Shown here in pieces: positions 36,601-46,861 of a DNA stretch of 64,000 nucleotides; within the stretch, counting starts at the first letter, position 1, and every line of letters begins with the position of its first letter. The DNA is from Zingiber officinale. Taxonomy: Eukaryota; Streptophyta; Magnoliopsida; Zingiberales; Zingiberaceae. The stretch covers positions 130,537,004 through 130,601,003 of the forward strand of contig NC_055989.1 in assembly GCF_018446385.1 (NCBI RefSeq). Reading direction: 5' to 3'. The translations under genes were made by a program, and so were the position numbers. Under the pieces are notes generated by a model that had not been told where the DNA came from, did no database searches, and worked only from the letters and a program-made list of their open reading frames with translations.

Positions 36601-38866
36601 TTCCACCTTTGGCTACCATGTTTATAAACAACTCAAAGCTATGTAATTAGTTTCAAATTATTTATCATTTATAAGATTGTTTACCCAAATTTCTATCAAT
36701 TACATGAAAAATGATCTGCTTAATTTTGGGTATTATGTATTGGGAGATGTATAATTTTTAACATTAGATAAGTGTATACTTGTGTTGATTCATTAAGGTA
36801 AGTAGACAAATCTTTTTTCCTGGGATTATTTGATTGTTTATGTACAGTTTTTGATACAGTCTCATATATTTTCTAGTCTTTATTAACAGTCTCATATATT
36901 TTCTAGTCTTTATTAACATACAAGTGAATCAATTTCCCTCTTGTGCATGACTTAACAAGTCACTGAGAAAGAGATGCAAGAGCAGATGCTGAAAAGTCCT
37001 TCCACAGCAAGTCTGAATTTTCCTGATAAAATCATAATTCACAAGTTGGATGAGAAGAGTGGAACTGCAAACCGAACAAAAGTGTCTACAGCTGCAACAT
37101 CATATTCTGTTGCTTCACTTCAGGTTGCAACGAACAGCTTCAACCAGGATTGTCTTGTGGGTGAAGGTTCCCTCGGTCGGGTATATAGAGCAGAATTCCC
37201 TAATGGAAAGGTGATCTTTGGTGAACTACACCATGTAATGAAAAAGTTTTCATTCATTTTAGAAACCAAAATGTGCATAACAGAGAAGATTAAGAGCTCA
37301 ATTGTTGTTATCTAACTGACAAAAACATAAGATATATCAATCTGCACCCTGATATATAGCTTGACTGGAAAATAAAATAACTCATTTCGTTTACTTGTGT
37401 TGAGTCTTCTGTTATATCTCAAATCCTTGAAGCCTGTCAGCTTACATTTTTCATTTCTACTCTTTGTAAAGGCCAATTTTGTTATGTGTACATTATTTGG
37501 GAAACTATGTTGCTATATTGATTCCTTTTTACTCTTTTTCTTCACCTTGTTAAATTAATAGTATTCTTGTTAAATTAGGTTAGTGTAATGATCACATTTC
37601 CATTTTGGCGAAGCGTCACTGATTACACTTTAGTTGTTCTGCTAATTTTAGCGTGACATACCAATCAATTCCTTGCCTCTCCCAGGTTTTGGCAGTTAAA
37701 AAGATCGACAGTGCAGCATTATCCATACAAGAGGAGGATAACTTTCTCGAGGCTGTTTCAAATATATCGAGATTAAGGCATCCAAACATCGTTGCATTTT
37801 CAGGATATTGTGCAGAATATGGGCAAAGGCTTTTGGTTTATGAATATATTGGAAATGGAACTCTGCATGATGTGGTGCACTTTGTTGATGATTGTAGCAG
37901 GAAGCTATCTTGGAATGCCCGGATGAAGGTATCTCTCGGTACCGCTAGGGCACTGGAGTAAGTACTGTTTGAGACTGTAAAATTGGTTAGTACTTTTTGA
38001 ACATGTATCGCCTTCAGTGAATTGGACTCACCTTTCTTTGTACTCAGATACCTGCATGAAGTATGTTTGCCCTCTGTAGTACACAGAAATCTCAAGTCTG
38101 CGAACGTCTTACTCGATGAAGAGTTTAACCCTTACTTGTCGGACTGTGGACTAGCTGCCTTAACACGGAAAACCGAGAGACAGGCAAGTAAAACAGAAAC
38201 TGACAATGTTAGCCTTGTAATCAGACTTCATAAATCCTTGACTCAACAGGCTTCGACCGAGGTAGTTGGCTCATTCGGTTATAGTGCTCCAGAATTTGCA
38301 ATGACCGGAATGTATACTGTGAAGAGTGACGTGTATAGCTTTGGAGTAGTGATGTTGGAGCTACTCACTGGTCGGAAACCACTTGATAGGTTTGCTTTCA
38401 TCAACTGTTTGCTTGACTAAATGTTTTCAGATTCCAACAGCTGATTTCTATATGCTTGTATATTTCAGTTCTAGAGTGCGATCGGAACAATCCCTTGTCA
38501 GGTGGGCTATTCCTCAACTCCACGACATAGACGCGTTATCTAGGATGGTTGATCCAGCATTGAATGGAATATATCCTGCCAAATCTCTTTCGCGTTTTGC
38601 TGACATAATTGCGCTATGTGTTCAGGTACTTCAAACCAATTCAATAGCATGTTATTTTTCCAGTCTTTCATCAAACATGAAAATTCTTATCATCCTGCTG
38701 GCAGACGGAACCAGAGTTCCGACCGCCGATGTCAGAAGTCGTCCAACAACTAGTTCAGCTGGTGCAGAGAGCAAGCCCGCTCAGAAGGCGATCGGGCGAG
38801 GAATTTGGATTCTCGTACAGGGCATTGGAGCAGGAAACCAGAATGGCAGAGAACACACCATTTTAA
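33668..38866 (+). CDS. STRUBBELIG-receptor-family LRR receptor-like kinase
   Basis: A plasma-membrane LRR kinase of the SUB/SRF family. Sixteen exons: 33668-33758, 33870-34002, 34079-34150, 34254-34319, 34416-34487, 34572-34640, 34997-35068, 35168-35233, 35308-35373, 35453-35775, 36960-37210, 37686-37957, 38048-38183, 38250-38389, 38469-38625, 38705-38866; 715 residues. Seen: signal peptide ([15 protein letters not shown]), [17 protein letters not shown], six LRRs each on its own 66-72-base exon, a Pro-rich stretch ([13 protein letters not shown]), a membrane span near residues 297-320 ([20 protein letters not shown]), and a kinase domain with GEGSLGRVY and VLAVKKID. The catalytic loop reads [12 protein letters not shown] rather than HRD, and DFG is DCG (DCGLA). 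Both fit the known atypical, probably weakly active or inactive, SUB-type kinases. The intron at 38184-38249 is GC-AG. The ATG chosen is the first in the leader that gives a signal peptide. Confidence 0.93.
36857..36916. repeat. 30-bp perfect tandem duplication in a receptor-kinase intron
   Basis: Two adjacent identical 30-base copies beginning CAGTCTCATATATTTTCTAG. A recent slippage or duplication event inside the 1.2-kb intron between the membrane-span and juxtamembrane exons. Confidence 0.9.
38184..38249 (+). other. GC-AG intron of 66 bases, open in frame
   Basis: The donor is CAG|GCAAGTAA and the acceptor TCAACAG|GCT. Joining the flanking exons restores the kinase activation-segment sequence [18 protein letters not shown]. 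The intron is 22 codons long without a stop, so retention would add 22 residues right after the DCG motif. Confidence 0.82.
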
Positions 38867-39807
38867 TTTTTTTGATTTTTTCCCCCTCTTTTCATTATCA
38901 ATATTCAGTTCCTTCAAAACATATTGTTTAGTACATTTCTGTTCTCGGAGTTTATTAAAACTTATAGTAAATCAAAGAAATAACAAATTTAATGATAAAT
39001 TGGAGATGCTTCTCTAATTGTAATTGTACTTGTGTTTATTCTGAGTTTCACCAGATGCTCCAAAAACTTCTGTTAATTCATCAATTGGACGACAGAGCAT
39101 GGATTCTGTCATTTTATTGCTCTAGATATCTCAAACTGAAGTTGTAGAACTTTCAGTGGTTAATTTAGGAGAACAGATGTAGCAATCTTCACCTGGAATC
39201 GATGATATGACGATCAGCAAAACAACTTGCTCTAAACTCCACCAACAATCTCTATGAATTAATATAGTTTTGAACAGTTTTTCAATTTATGCTGATAAAA
39301 ATTTTTAGAATTGATCTGATTCAATATTTTTTAATATAGTTTTGTTTTTTTTTTTTTAAGTGTCGCACGATGCTTCATCAAATTTAAATTAGTGTTTTAG
39401 TAGGGACTAAAATACAAACTAAACTTGGGAGGGTTCTCATTGAAAGTTAGTCGCGTCATTAAGGCACGTAAATCAGGAGACAAGTCTGACTAAGCACGCA
39501 ATTAACTGCGACTAATGGGAGCAATTAATGGGAAAGCGAAAGAATCGGAGAGATAAAGATTGAGGGAGTGGAAATCTGCGATTCGATTCGATCAATCCAT
39601 TGGAGATTTAAATCCTTGGCGAAAGCTACTGCTGTCGCCTTCTTTTTTTGCTCAAGATTCTGCGCTTTTGGGGCTGCACTGTTCATTCTTTTGAGTGGCG
39701 GAGGCAGCTCGATCGAGCTCGGATTCCAAGTCGTAAAATTTGCAGTTTTCCCCTGTTTTTGAAGGGTTTGGTTGGTTGATTCTGTGATAGGGTAGGAGAA
39801 AGCTCCG
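38867..39807. other. Spacer and 5' leader of the CCCH gene
   Basis: The first ~150-300 bases are probably the receptor-kinase 3' UTR. A T-run lies near 39.35 kb. From about 39.54 kb the sequence is a likely transcribed leader of the zinc-finger gene. No coding feature was recognised. Confidence 0.5.
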
Positions 39808-42800
39808 ATGCCCTACTCCAGGCACAATGCTGTTTCCGATTTTTCTTGTGACGCCTCATCGGATAACCTTGAAGGTGTTTTACCTGTTTATGGTTTGATT
39901 GTTTTGTAAGAACTGGAAAAGTTTTCGCTTTTCGTATAATGGAACATGGCAATTGATCTGTGGTTAGTGATGGCAGAGCCTTTGAGGCATTTAAAGACTG
40001 GGAATGAGAAGGATAGCCAAGAAGACGCAAAAGGTAGTATGAATTTGTACCCTGAGCGCCCTGGAGAGCCAGATTGCAGCTTCTACACGAGGACTGGATT
40101 ATGCAATTATGGGAATAAGTGCAAGTTTAATCATCCTCCTGTAACCATGCAAGAAGGACCACTAATAGAGGTGATGTGATTCATGTTACTTAAGTTGCTA
40201 GTGGAAACCAACTATGCTTTTTTAGTTAGAACTCATCCGTGGAGGAATTTCATATGGATCATGCTGTTAAAACCAGAAGTAATTGTTTCTTGCAGGGAAC
40301 TCATCACAAAGATGAACTTCCACAAAGAGATGGTCAACCTGATTGCCAGGTACATTATATTAGAGAACCACGGCCATTTTTCTGTTTTCTCCATCATGGA
40401 TATGTCTAACGGCCCAAATCTAGGCTTCAACTGAGATCTCATTTACCTGGCTATTGTGCCACCCCCTTAACACTCCATAGCAGACGAGATCAACTTTGCC
40501 TTCAGCATCCTCATGGCAAATTTGCTTCCTTACCCCTGATGGTTTCTCCTATGAGTTCTACAAAAAATGCAAGGGTGCCCCAATCACTATCATTTTCCGA
40601 CTCATTATACACTTCTGTTCAGAAATTGAATTAGGCCCTCATGTGCACTTTCATTCAATTTAACCATTAAGTTTTTTTTTTCAATTAATTGGATTAGGAA
40701 CACTAATTATGGGGCAAATTACACCAAAATTTCTTCAATGCTAGCTCGTCAGGTGATCTAAGTCATTTTTGACGTTTCAATCTAACCTACTACAGAACAA
40801 TGAAGCAACAGACAACAAGCACAAAAATACTCCAAGGACAATGGACAAGGATTTATTTGAAAATCCCAACATGTTAAAATCAGAAGCGAGGAGAAAAACA
40901 AAGATCACTAATATAAAGGAGTAACCAAAATGGATGTATGTTTCACACCAAGTGATAAATAACTACTGAAGGCAATACTTGAGCGTTGTTTATATTCCTT
41001 GGTGACCAACCTTTCCATGTATTCTACCTTATCACAATCGGGTGTACTTATCTGCTTCCTAGGCACCCATTTATAGCAAACATTTTGTTTGTTCCTTATA
41101 TGCTCTTAGTGTCTGGTTTTCACAGACTTGCCTATATGAACATATTTTTCACCTTTTGGAAAGTCTACAAAATTTCGGGTGTAAATCTTCTCAAATAACT
41201 GCATCTCTTGTTCCTTAAATACAAACCATTGGGCTACACCAACCGGTGAGATAGTATGAGCAAACCATACCTACAACGTGCAATAGATCTTGTTCCTATG
41301 CAACAATAAGAGCGCAACCAATTGACTTAGCGTCAAATTTTTAGGAAAACATAGATGATCCACAAACATCCAAATGAATATGATCTAGATTATCCTTTAA
41401 TTGACATACTGTTGTGCCGAAACTGACCTTGTGCTTCACAAAGCACTCTACTTGCATAGACTACAAGTGGTTATATACTGCCCAAAACTCCAACGTATTT
41501 TACCCAGTTCCCCAATCCTCACAGTAAGAGAAGATCTGTTTCCGAGGTTATACTTTCAATTCTTGAATTAAGAAGAAAAAAAAACTCTACTTGAAAGGGC
41601 CTTCTTCTGGAAGGGCCTATTTCCTTTTGAAAATTATTGTAGCTTATCTTAATTAGAAGCTTGATTTCATTTCTCAATAAGTTACTGCTAATCTGTTGCT
41701 GATATGACTATAAGTTGCATTTATTTCTTTTTTCCTAAATGAATGCATTAAATATCAGACCATAGGATGATTGTGGGATTCTACTTACATTTTCTTTGTT
41801 TCAATTGGTCTGCAGTTTTTTCTCAAAACAGGAACTTGCAAGTTTGGAAAAAACTGCAAGTATCATCATGCACGAGATAAGCACGACGGCCAACTACTTC
41901 AGTTCAATATTTTGGGTCTACCGATGAGGATGGTGTTTAACATTTCCATTTTCTTAAGCTTCAAACATTTAGTTGATGGACTTTCTGTGAGTATAATTTT
42001 GCTCTGGGTCCACAGGATGAAAAATCTTGTCCCTACTACATGCGAACAAGATCTTGCAAATTTGGAGTTACCTGCAAATTCAATCATCCACAGCCTAACA
42101 ATACCACAACTTATTCTGGATTTTCTGCTCCTACCCCAGTGCCATATTCAGTTGGACTACCATTGTGTTTTTCTAGGCCCCCTTTCATGTTGAGTCCCGG
42201 ACTAGATGGTCTTCAATATTACATGCCTGTTATTCTTCCACCAACACAATTGACCATGCCGATGCAACAGGGTTGGAGCACATATTTGGTGAGCCACTCA
42301 AATCCACTAGAGTATCTATGCATTATGCTTATTGTTTAATGGATAGATATGTTTGATTATATGTTACAGGAATTACAAGATTTAACATAACTGCACATTT
42401 GTTTCTTAGTGAAATGTGTTTGCCATATTAACAATCGGAATATGCAGTATGTTTTTTAGTTCTAGCTCATCTTCTTGTGTGTTATTTTTTAAGTTATTAA
42501 TTAAATTTGTTACCGTGATAGTATTATAAGCTTTTGACTACAGGATATAGATTATTACAGTTAATGCATTACATGTGTCTCCCATATTTTTTTGCTGAAG
42601 AATACGTATTTTTGGCATTTAAGTTGTGTCTATAGTTGAGAATTATGACTAGCTCTTGTCTAAGATAGGCTTAAAATTCGAATGTCAACCTAAGTATTCT
42701 CTCAAACGACGTTATTATTAGTCCTAACCACGTACCAAACATGTACAGCCAGGCCCAAGTGTGTCGGTGGATTTCCCCGAGAGGCCTGATCAACCAAAAT

Positions 42801-43291
42801 GCCAATTTTATATGAAAACAGGGAGCTGCAAATTTGGTAGTTCATGCAAATATCATCACCCTAAGGAGATGAATCAAGTATCTCCATGCTTCATGGGATC
42901 GGTAAATTTCTTCACTTGCTCTTAGTTCAAAGAGAGAGAGTGTTTCTTTTTTCTTCTGTCTGATTGTGGTCCTTGTTCTAAAACTTCCAACACAAATCCT
43001 TCTGACTCGATGGCAAAGGATGCTCCTGCGTGCACATACGGAATCTGCAAGTACGGTGAAGCTTGCAAATTCGATCATCCTTTTGTGGCTATGCTACCTC
43101 TTCAAGAACCAGCATCGATCTCTGCCTACCACAGGAGGACCAAATTTACGTGGATGGCGACCCATGATTTATGCCATGGGGTCCCAAAATCACCAAATGA
43201 GTTCAAGAAATCTGTGAGCATTACTGAAATCGAAGATGGCTCCTCAACAGAGACTTCTCCATCACACACTGCTGCACCTCAATCAGATTAG
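39808..43291 (+). CDS. CCCH-type zinc-finger protein (plant five-finger class, RNA/DNA-binding)
   Basis: A nuclear nucleic-acid-binding protein of the plant TZF class with spaced C-x8-C-x5-C-x3-H fingers. Exons: 39808-39874, 39968-40170, 40296-40349, 41816-41932, 42016-42288, 42749-42901, 43019-43291; 379 residues. Fingers seen: [20 protein letters not shown] (residues ~56-75), [60 protein letters not shown], and a fifth [16 protein letters not shown] in which the first spacing is x4 rather than x8. Each finger follows a PERPGEPDC or similar lead. The start at 39808 ([15 protein letters not shown]) is preferred because it splices in frame to the second exon; an in-frame ATG at 39970 (MAEPLRHLK) is the alternative. 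The 1.47-kb intron 40350-41815 contains a decayed copia fragment. The C-terminus is Ser/Thr-rich. Confidence 0.92.
40900..41490 (-). mobile_element. Decayed Ty1/copia fragment inside an intron of the CCCH gene
   Basis: Read on the minus strand, the stretch holds integrase-like residues (HKVSFGTT, then [10 protein letters not shown]) near 41.33-41.46 kb, and, further on, reverse-transcriptase-like residues (YKWVPRKQ then [10 protein letters not shown]) near 40.98-41.08 kb. The order integrase then reverse transcriptase is that of copia. The piece is short, carries several breaks, has no LTRs that I can see, and lies opposite to the host gene. It is an old fossil. Confidence 0.62.
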
Positions 43292-44179
43292 TGTTAATCT
43301 CCATCGTCTCTTAATATGGTTACAGAAATGAGATTTCAGATCATCGCCGTCTCAGTCACCTTTTTTTGCTTATGACTGCCTTGAGAACTAGGGAAGCTTG
43401 CAGATACATAAGATGAACTGTGATAGCTGTGTTGCTGTAAGAAAAATCAATGGAGTCACATGTAAAGATGCTAGAATTTCACTGTGTTAAACTTGTAATG
43501 GATCTCAACTTTTGGAACATATCTCGTTTATTGTTGTATGAATTCAGTTTTGTAGGTTCAATTATTGTGGGTAGATCCAAATTCAACCAAAAGTCGGTCG
43601 ACTGGATTAGATTCGACTCGGAAGGTAACACACCCTTGACTAGCATGAAGATCTTGGCAGTAGAAATCAAGGGTGAAAGAGATGGTCAACAGAAAATGTC
43701 AACCCTTTTATTTTTCATCAAGTTTACATCAAAGGCCAAGTCAAGAATCTCACAAACTTTCACCCCCAAATTTGGGGGCATTAAATCATGCAATGGTCAC
43801 AGCAATAGTCAGAATTCTCCAAAAAAAAATTATTTCTTGACCAAGTAAACTTTCAGAAATAAGACTCATTCAGTAGTCTCCATAGTCGACTCGGAAATCA
43901 GCCAGTCAGAGTTCATCTTCTTATGTCACAGTTTATCTTAAGTTTTTGAAAAAAAAAGAGAGAAAAGAAATGATTTTATTGTCCTGTCCAATTATTTATG
44001 TATCCAATGGGATTGCTTCCTTTCATTAATGGCGTCTCCTCTGCAAGAGCAACACGAAGAGTTAAGAGTCGCTGTTCCCAACTACTGATCCTTCTCCTTC
44101 TACTTCTTCTTGGTCGCCGACCTTTGGTCCAAAGTTGCCATTTTTAGCGTTCCTGTTCCTTCAAAATCTCATCTTGACG
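43292..44179. other. CCCH 3' UTR, repeat-like spacer and leader of the next gene
   Basis: After the probable 3' UTR, the 43.56-43.92 kb stretch carries GTCGACTGGATTAGATTCGACTCGG and CATAGTCGACTCGGAAATC motifs that look like an old LTR-type repeat. I could not find its ends. The last ~150 bases are CT-rich and suit a leader. No gene is supported. Confidence 0.45.
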
Positions 44180-44845
44180 ATGAAGAAGCTCGCCAAGGGC
44201 CAGGCACGGCGGGTCCACCCGGCCCCGTTTCCCAACCATCTGGCTGCGCTCCCCGCAGCGGTGATGGCGCTGGCGGCGGTTCTGGCGCCCGAGGAGCAGG
44301 AGGTACTGGCCTACTTGCTCTCCAGCAACGGCGGCGCCGGAGGAGGCGGAGGGGAGAGGCGGAGGGAGTGGTCGCCGCAGCGGCCGACGCACCTTCCGGA
44401 GCTGGGCTGCGGGTGCTTCGGGTGTTACACGAGCTTCTGGGCGCGGTGGGACGCGTCGCCCAACCGCCAGGTCATCCACCGCATCATCGACGCGGTGGAG
44501 GAAGGACTGGCCTCCAAGGAGCGGGAGCGCGGCCGCCGCCGCCGGCGCAGCGGCCGCGGCGGACGGAAAGGTGCTGCCTTTAAGGCCGCGGCGGCGCCGG
44601 AGGAAGGCAAAGTAGCTCGGCCTCAGCTTTTTCCATCGTCCGATGACGACGGCCGTGAATACGACGATACGACCAGCAGCGTTGACGGAGCGGATGAGGA
44701 GGCGCCGCCGGTAGCGGCGGCAGAGGAGAAGGTGGAGGACGGAACGAGTGATGGCGACAACTCTGCCATTAATGCGATCGACAAGAGCTCTGTGAGGAGA
44801 TTTATGACCTTCATCGGTGAAAGAGTTTGGGGCGTCTGGAACTGA
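44180..44845 (+). CDS. Conserved plant protein of unknown function, single GC-rich exon (221 residues)
   Basis: Starts MKKLAKGQARRVHPAPFPNH and ends VRRFMTFIGERVWGVWN. From memory this layout belongs to an uncharacterised angiosperm family: a basic N-terminus, a hydrophobic helix LAALPAAVMALAAVLAPEEQ followed by EVLAYLL, a Cys-containing block LGCGCFGCYTSFWARWDASP then NRQVIHRIIDAVEEG, an Arg-rich low-complexity linker, an acidic Asp/Glu-rich region, and a conserved C-terminal SVRRF-FIGERVWGVW box. No signal peptide or clear membrane span; the paired CxC..C residues may bind metal, which is speculation. The ATG at 44180 is chosen over an in-frame upstream non-family extension because the family begins MK-basic-VHPAP. 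Codons are strongly GC-rich (GGC/GCG runs), unlike neighbours. Confidence 0.82.
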   Translation: MKKLAKGQARRVHPAPFPNHLAALPAAVMALAAVLAPEEQEVLAYLLSSNGGAGGGGGERRREWSPQRPTHLPELGCGCFGCYTSFWARWDASPNRQVIHRIIDAVEEGLASKERERGRRRRRSGRGGRKGAAFKAAAAPEEGKVARPQLFPSSDDDGREYDDTTSSVDGADEEAPPVAAAEEKVEDGTSDGDNSAINAIDKSSVRRFMTFIGERVWGVWN

Positions 44846-45904
44846 ATCCACAAGAAAAGGAAGGATTTTTGTTACTAAAATGGGTTAGAATTCGATCTCC
44901 CCTTTCCTGTTCCTGATCGAGGTAGTCGTCTTCTTCCTTCCTCCTGTAAATTTTCTGCTTTGTTGGAACTCAAAACAGAGTTCTTTTGCTTCATGTAAAA
45001 AATCGCTCCTTTTAAGAACCAAACTGTTCTATCATTAAGAAATTTCATCCTAACTTTCATTTGCTATGAACAAATCTATTCGATGGAGTGAAAGTGAAAC
45101 AAAAAAAACACATAAAATTTACTCCTTTTTGCGATTATCTTTTTAAAGTTTAATCTATTATTATCAAATTCGATAAGAAGGACTTTGAAAAAGAAAGACA
45201 AAATAAAAGTAAATTGGCTTACAATTTATTATTAGGATTTGGAAATCTATGAGAAGATTTTGACGGAAAATATAAAAAGGATTTTGTTGGCATTTGTAGA
45301 GACAAAAGAGAGTGGGTGATGTTAAGCCCAAGGACGGAACAGTAGCAGCATCTTCATGCTTTGGAATTCCCACAGCAACAGCAGACAAATAAAAGGGTTT
45401 AGTTAACTTTTCCATGTTTCGAGGATGTTGTCGATACCTACGAAGCTCACACAATTTCAATTTTTAAAAATAAAAATTAAAGGGCAAAAATTAGAATTAC
45501 GCCCCAAGTTAACAAAAATATAGTGTTAGCATTTTTTCTCCTTCTAAAAACAGTCGTCCCTCTCGTAATTTTATCGGGTTTTACTTATTATTATTATTAT
45601 GATAAAAAAAAACTAAAATATAAGTGAGGTGTCATCTGGACGATTCTGAAAATAAAGGTGTTATTTTGACTTTTTTTTACTAAATTATTTATAATTTTTT
45701 AAAGCTCATTCATAGATTTGGTAAAAAGAGTTAAACAAGGTCAAGCTCAATTTGGGCTCAATCGACCCATTTAGATGGTGTACCATAATTTTATTTTATT
45801 TAATTAATGAAGAAGATTAGAACCAATTTCATAAAAAATTAGAAAATAGAAATTTTGAATAAAAAAAATGCAGAAAACAATAATCAGAATTATATCAATT
45901 TTCT

Positions 45905-45946
<42 letters not shown>

Positions 45947-46599
45947 TAAGTCAAGGGTAAACATTTGACCATTAAAGATTCATTTTTTATATCCTAATCT
46001 TCCACATGGAATCTTAATTAGATTGTGGCAGAACAATTACTTAGATTCGTGTTTCAAAAAAAAAAAAAAAAAAAGGAAATTAAATCATCTTTAATTTTTA
46101 ATCTTTCTGTAAAATTAGGTTTTTTAATTAAAAAAATACTATTAAATAAAAAAGTCATGTAATTTAAAATGATATTTTTATTATAACAATTAAATAAGTC
46201 ATAGGCCAATATGTCAATTGATTTTAAAAAATTATAAATATATTATACTATGAGTTGAAATTCTCTTAGATTTTTAAAAACTAAACTAATCTAGAATTTA
46301 TCTCTTAACATTTCGAATATTATGTTTGCTAATTATTTGTGCATAATTAGCATAGAGAACAAATTTAGAGCTTACTAATTAATTCACTAATCATTTCCTC
46401 AATATTAATTTGCACACTAACTCGGTGCCTAAAAAGATGCCATTAAGACTAATCTCTCAAAACGAATTAAACTAATTAACACCATTAATGGAATTGCTGT
46501 GGAAGAACAAAACAATATATGATGCATGAAATTAATAAGAACTGATTAATATATAATCAGACTGATATTACATATAAATACTGATTAGCACTGCACTAA
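44846..46599. other. AT-rich spacer, including the 3' flank of the minus-strand peptide gene
   Basis: No further gene recognised. It includes a long (TAA)n microsatellite at 45905-45946 and an A-run at 46054-46073. The last few hundred bases before 46600 would be the 3' UTR of the minus-strand peptide gene. Confidence 0.5.
45905..45946. repeat. (TAA)n microsatellite
   Basis: About 13 uninterrupted ATA/TAA units, likely polymorphic. Confidence 0.92.
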
Positions 46600-46767
46600 C
46601 TAATGGCCTGGGCCTTTGCTGCTGGGTCCAGAGTTGGCCACTTTTGCTAGCACCACACCTCCATTGATGGACCTTGATCCTTCCACCACATTCATGGACA
46701 TGAACAGCAACGTCACTGCAACAACAAGCATCATCATCATCACTGCCATGGAGCTTGAATTCATCAT
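46600..46767 (-). CDS. PIP/PIPL-type secreted signalling peptide precursor (55 residues)
   Basis: A short minus-strand frame starting with ATGATG at 46767 and ending TAG at 46600. The N-terminus (MMNSSSMAVMMMMLVVAVTL, then LLFMSMNVVEG) is a clear signal peptide with a hydrophobic core at residues 7-24. A short variable region follows, and the extreme C-terminus is SGPSSKGPGH. This matches the SGPSxxGxGH motif that defines the plant PAMP-induced secreted peptide (PIP/PIPL) family, whose mature C-terminal peptides act outside the cell; AtPIP1 signals through RLK7. At 55 residues it is at the short end of the family. One TATATATA box lies 40 bases upstream and a W-box (TTGACC) about 90 bases upstream, fitting defence induction. 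Single exon. Alternatives such as IDA or CEP are less likely because their C-terminal motifs differ. Confidence 0.84.
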   Translation of the reverse strand: MMNSSSMAVMMMMLVVAVTLLFMSMNVVEGSRSINGGVVLAKVANSGPSSKGPGH

Positions 46768-46806
46768 CTTCTATTGAATGGAAGAGATAGATAGCTCGTT
46801 TGGCTC

Positions 46807-46814
46807 TATATATA
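46807..46814 (-). promoter_or_regulatory. TATA box of the PIP-like gene
   Basis: TATATATA within CTATATATAG on the minus strand, 40 bases before the ATG. That leaves a very short 5' UTR if transcription starts about 30 bases downstream. A TTGACC W-box lies at 46856-46861 on the same strand. Confidence 0.65.
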
Positions 46815-46861
46815 GAAAGAGAGGGTTAGGGTTAGGTTTCAGAAGTTGGGGTTTTGGTCAA

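Noticed and set aside
39568-39762. 64-codon frame before the CCCH gene
   Set aside because: It lies in the probable 5' UTR, has no homology that I recognise, and is out of step with the first coding exon.
44110-44583. Alternative plus-strand frame over the GC-rich unknown gene
   Set aside because: It is Arg/Gly/Pro-rich shadow sequence. The other frame carries the conserved family blocks.
44144-44853. Minus-strand frames over the same gene
   Set aside because: They are artefacts of high GC, with few stops in all frames.
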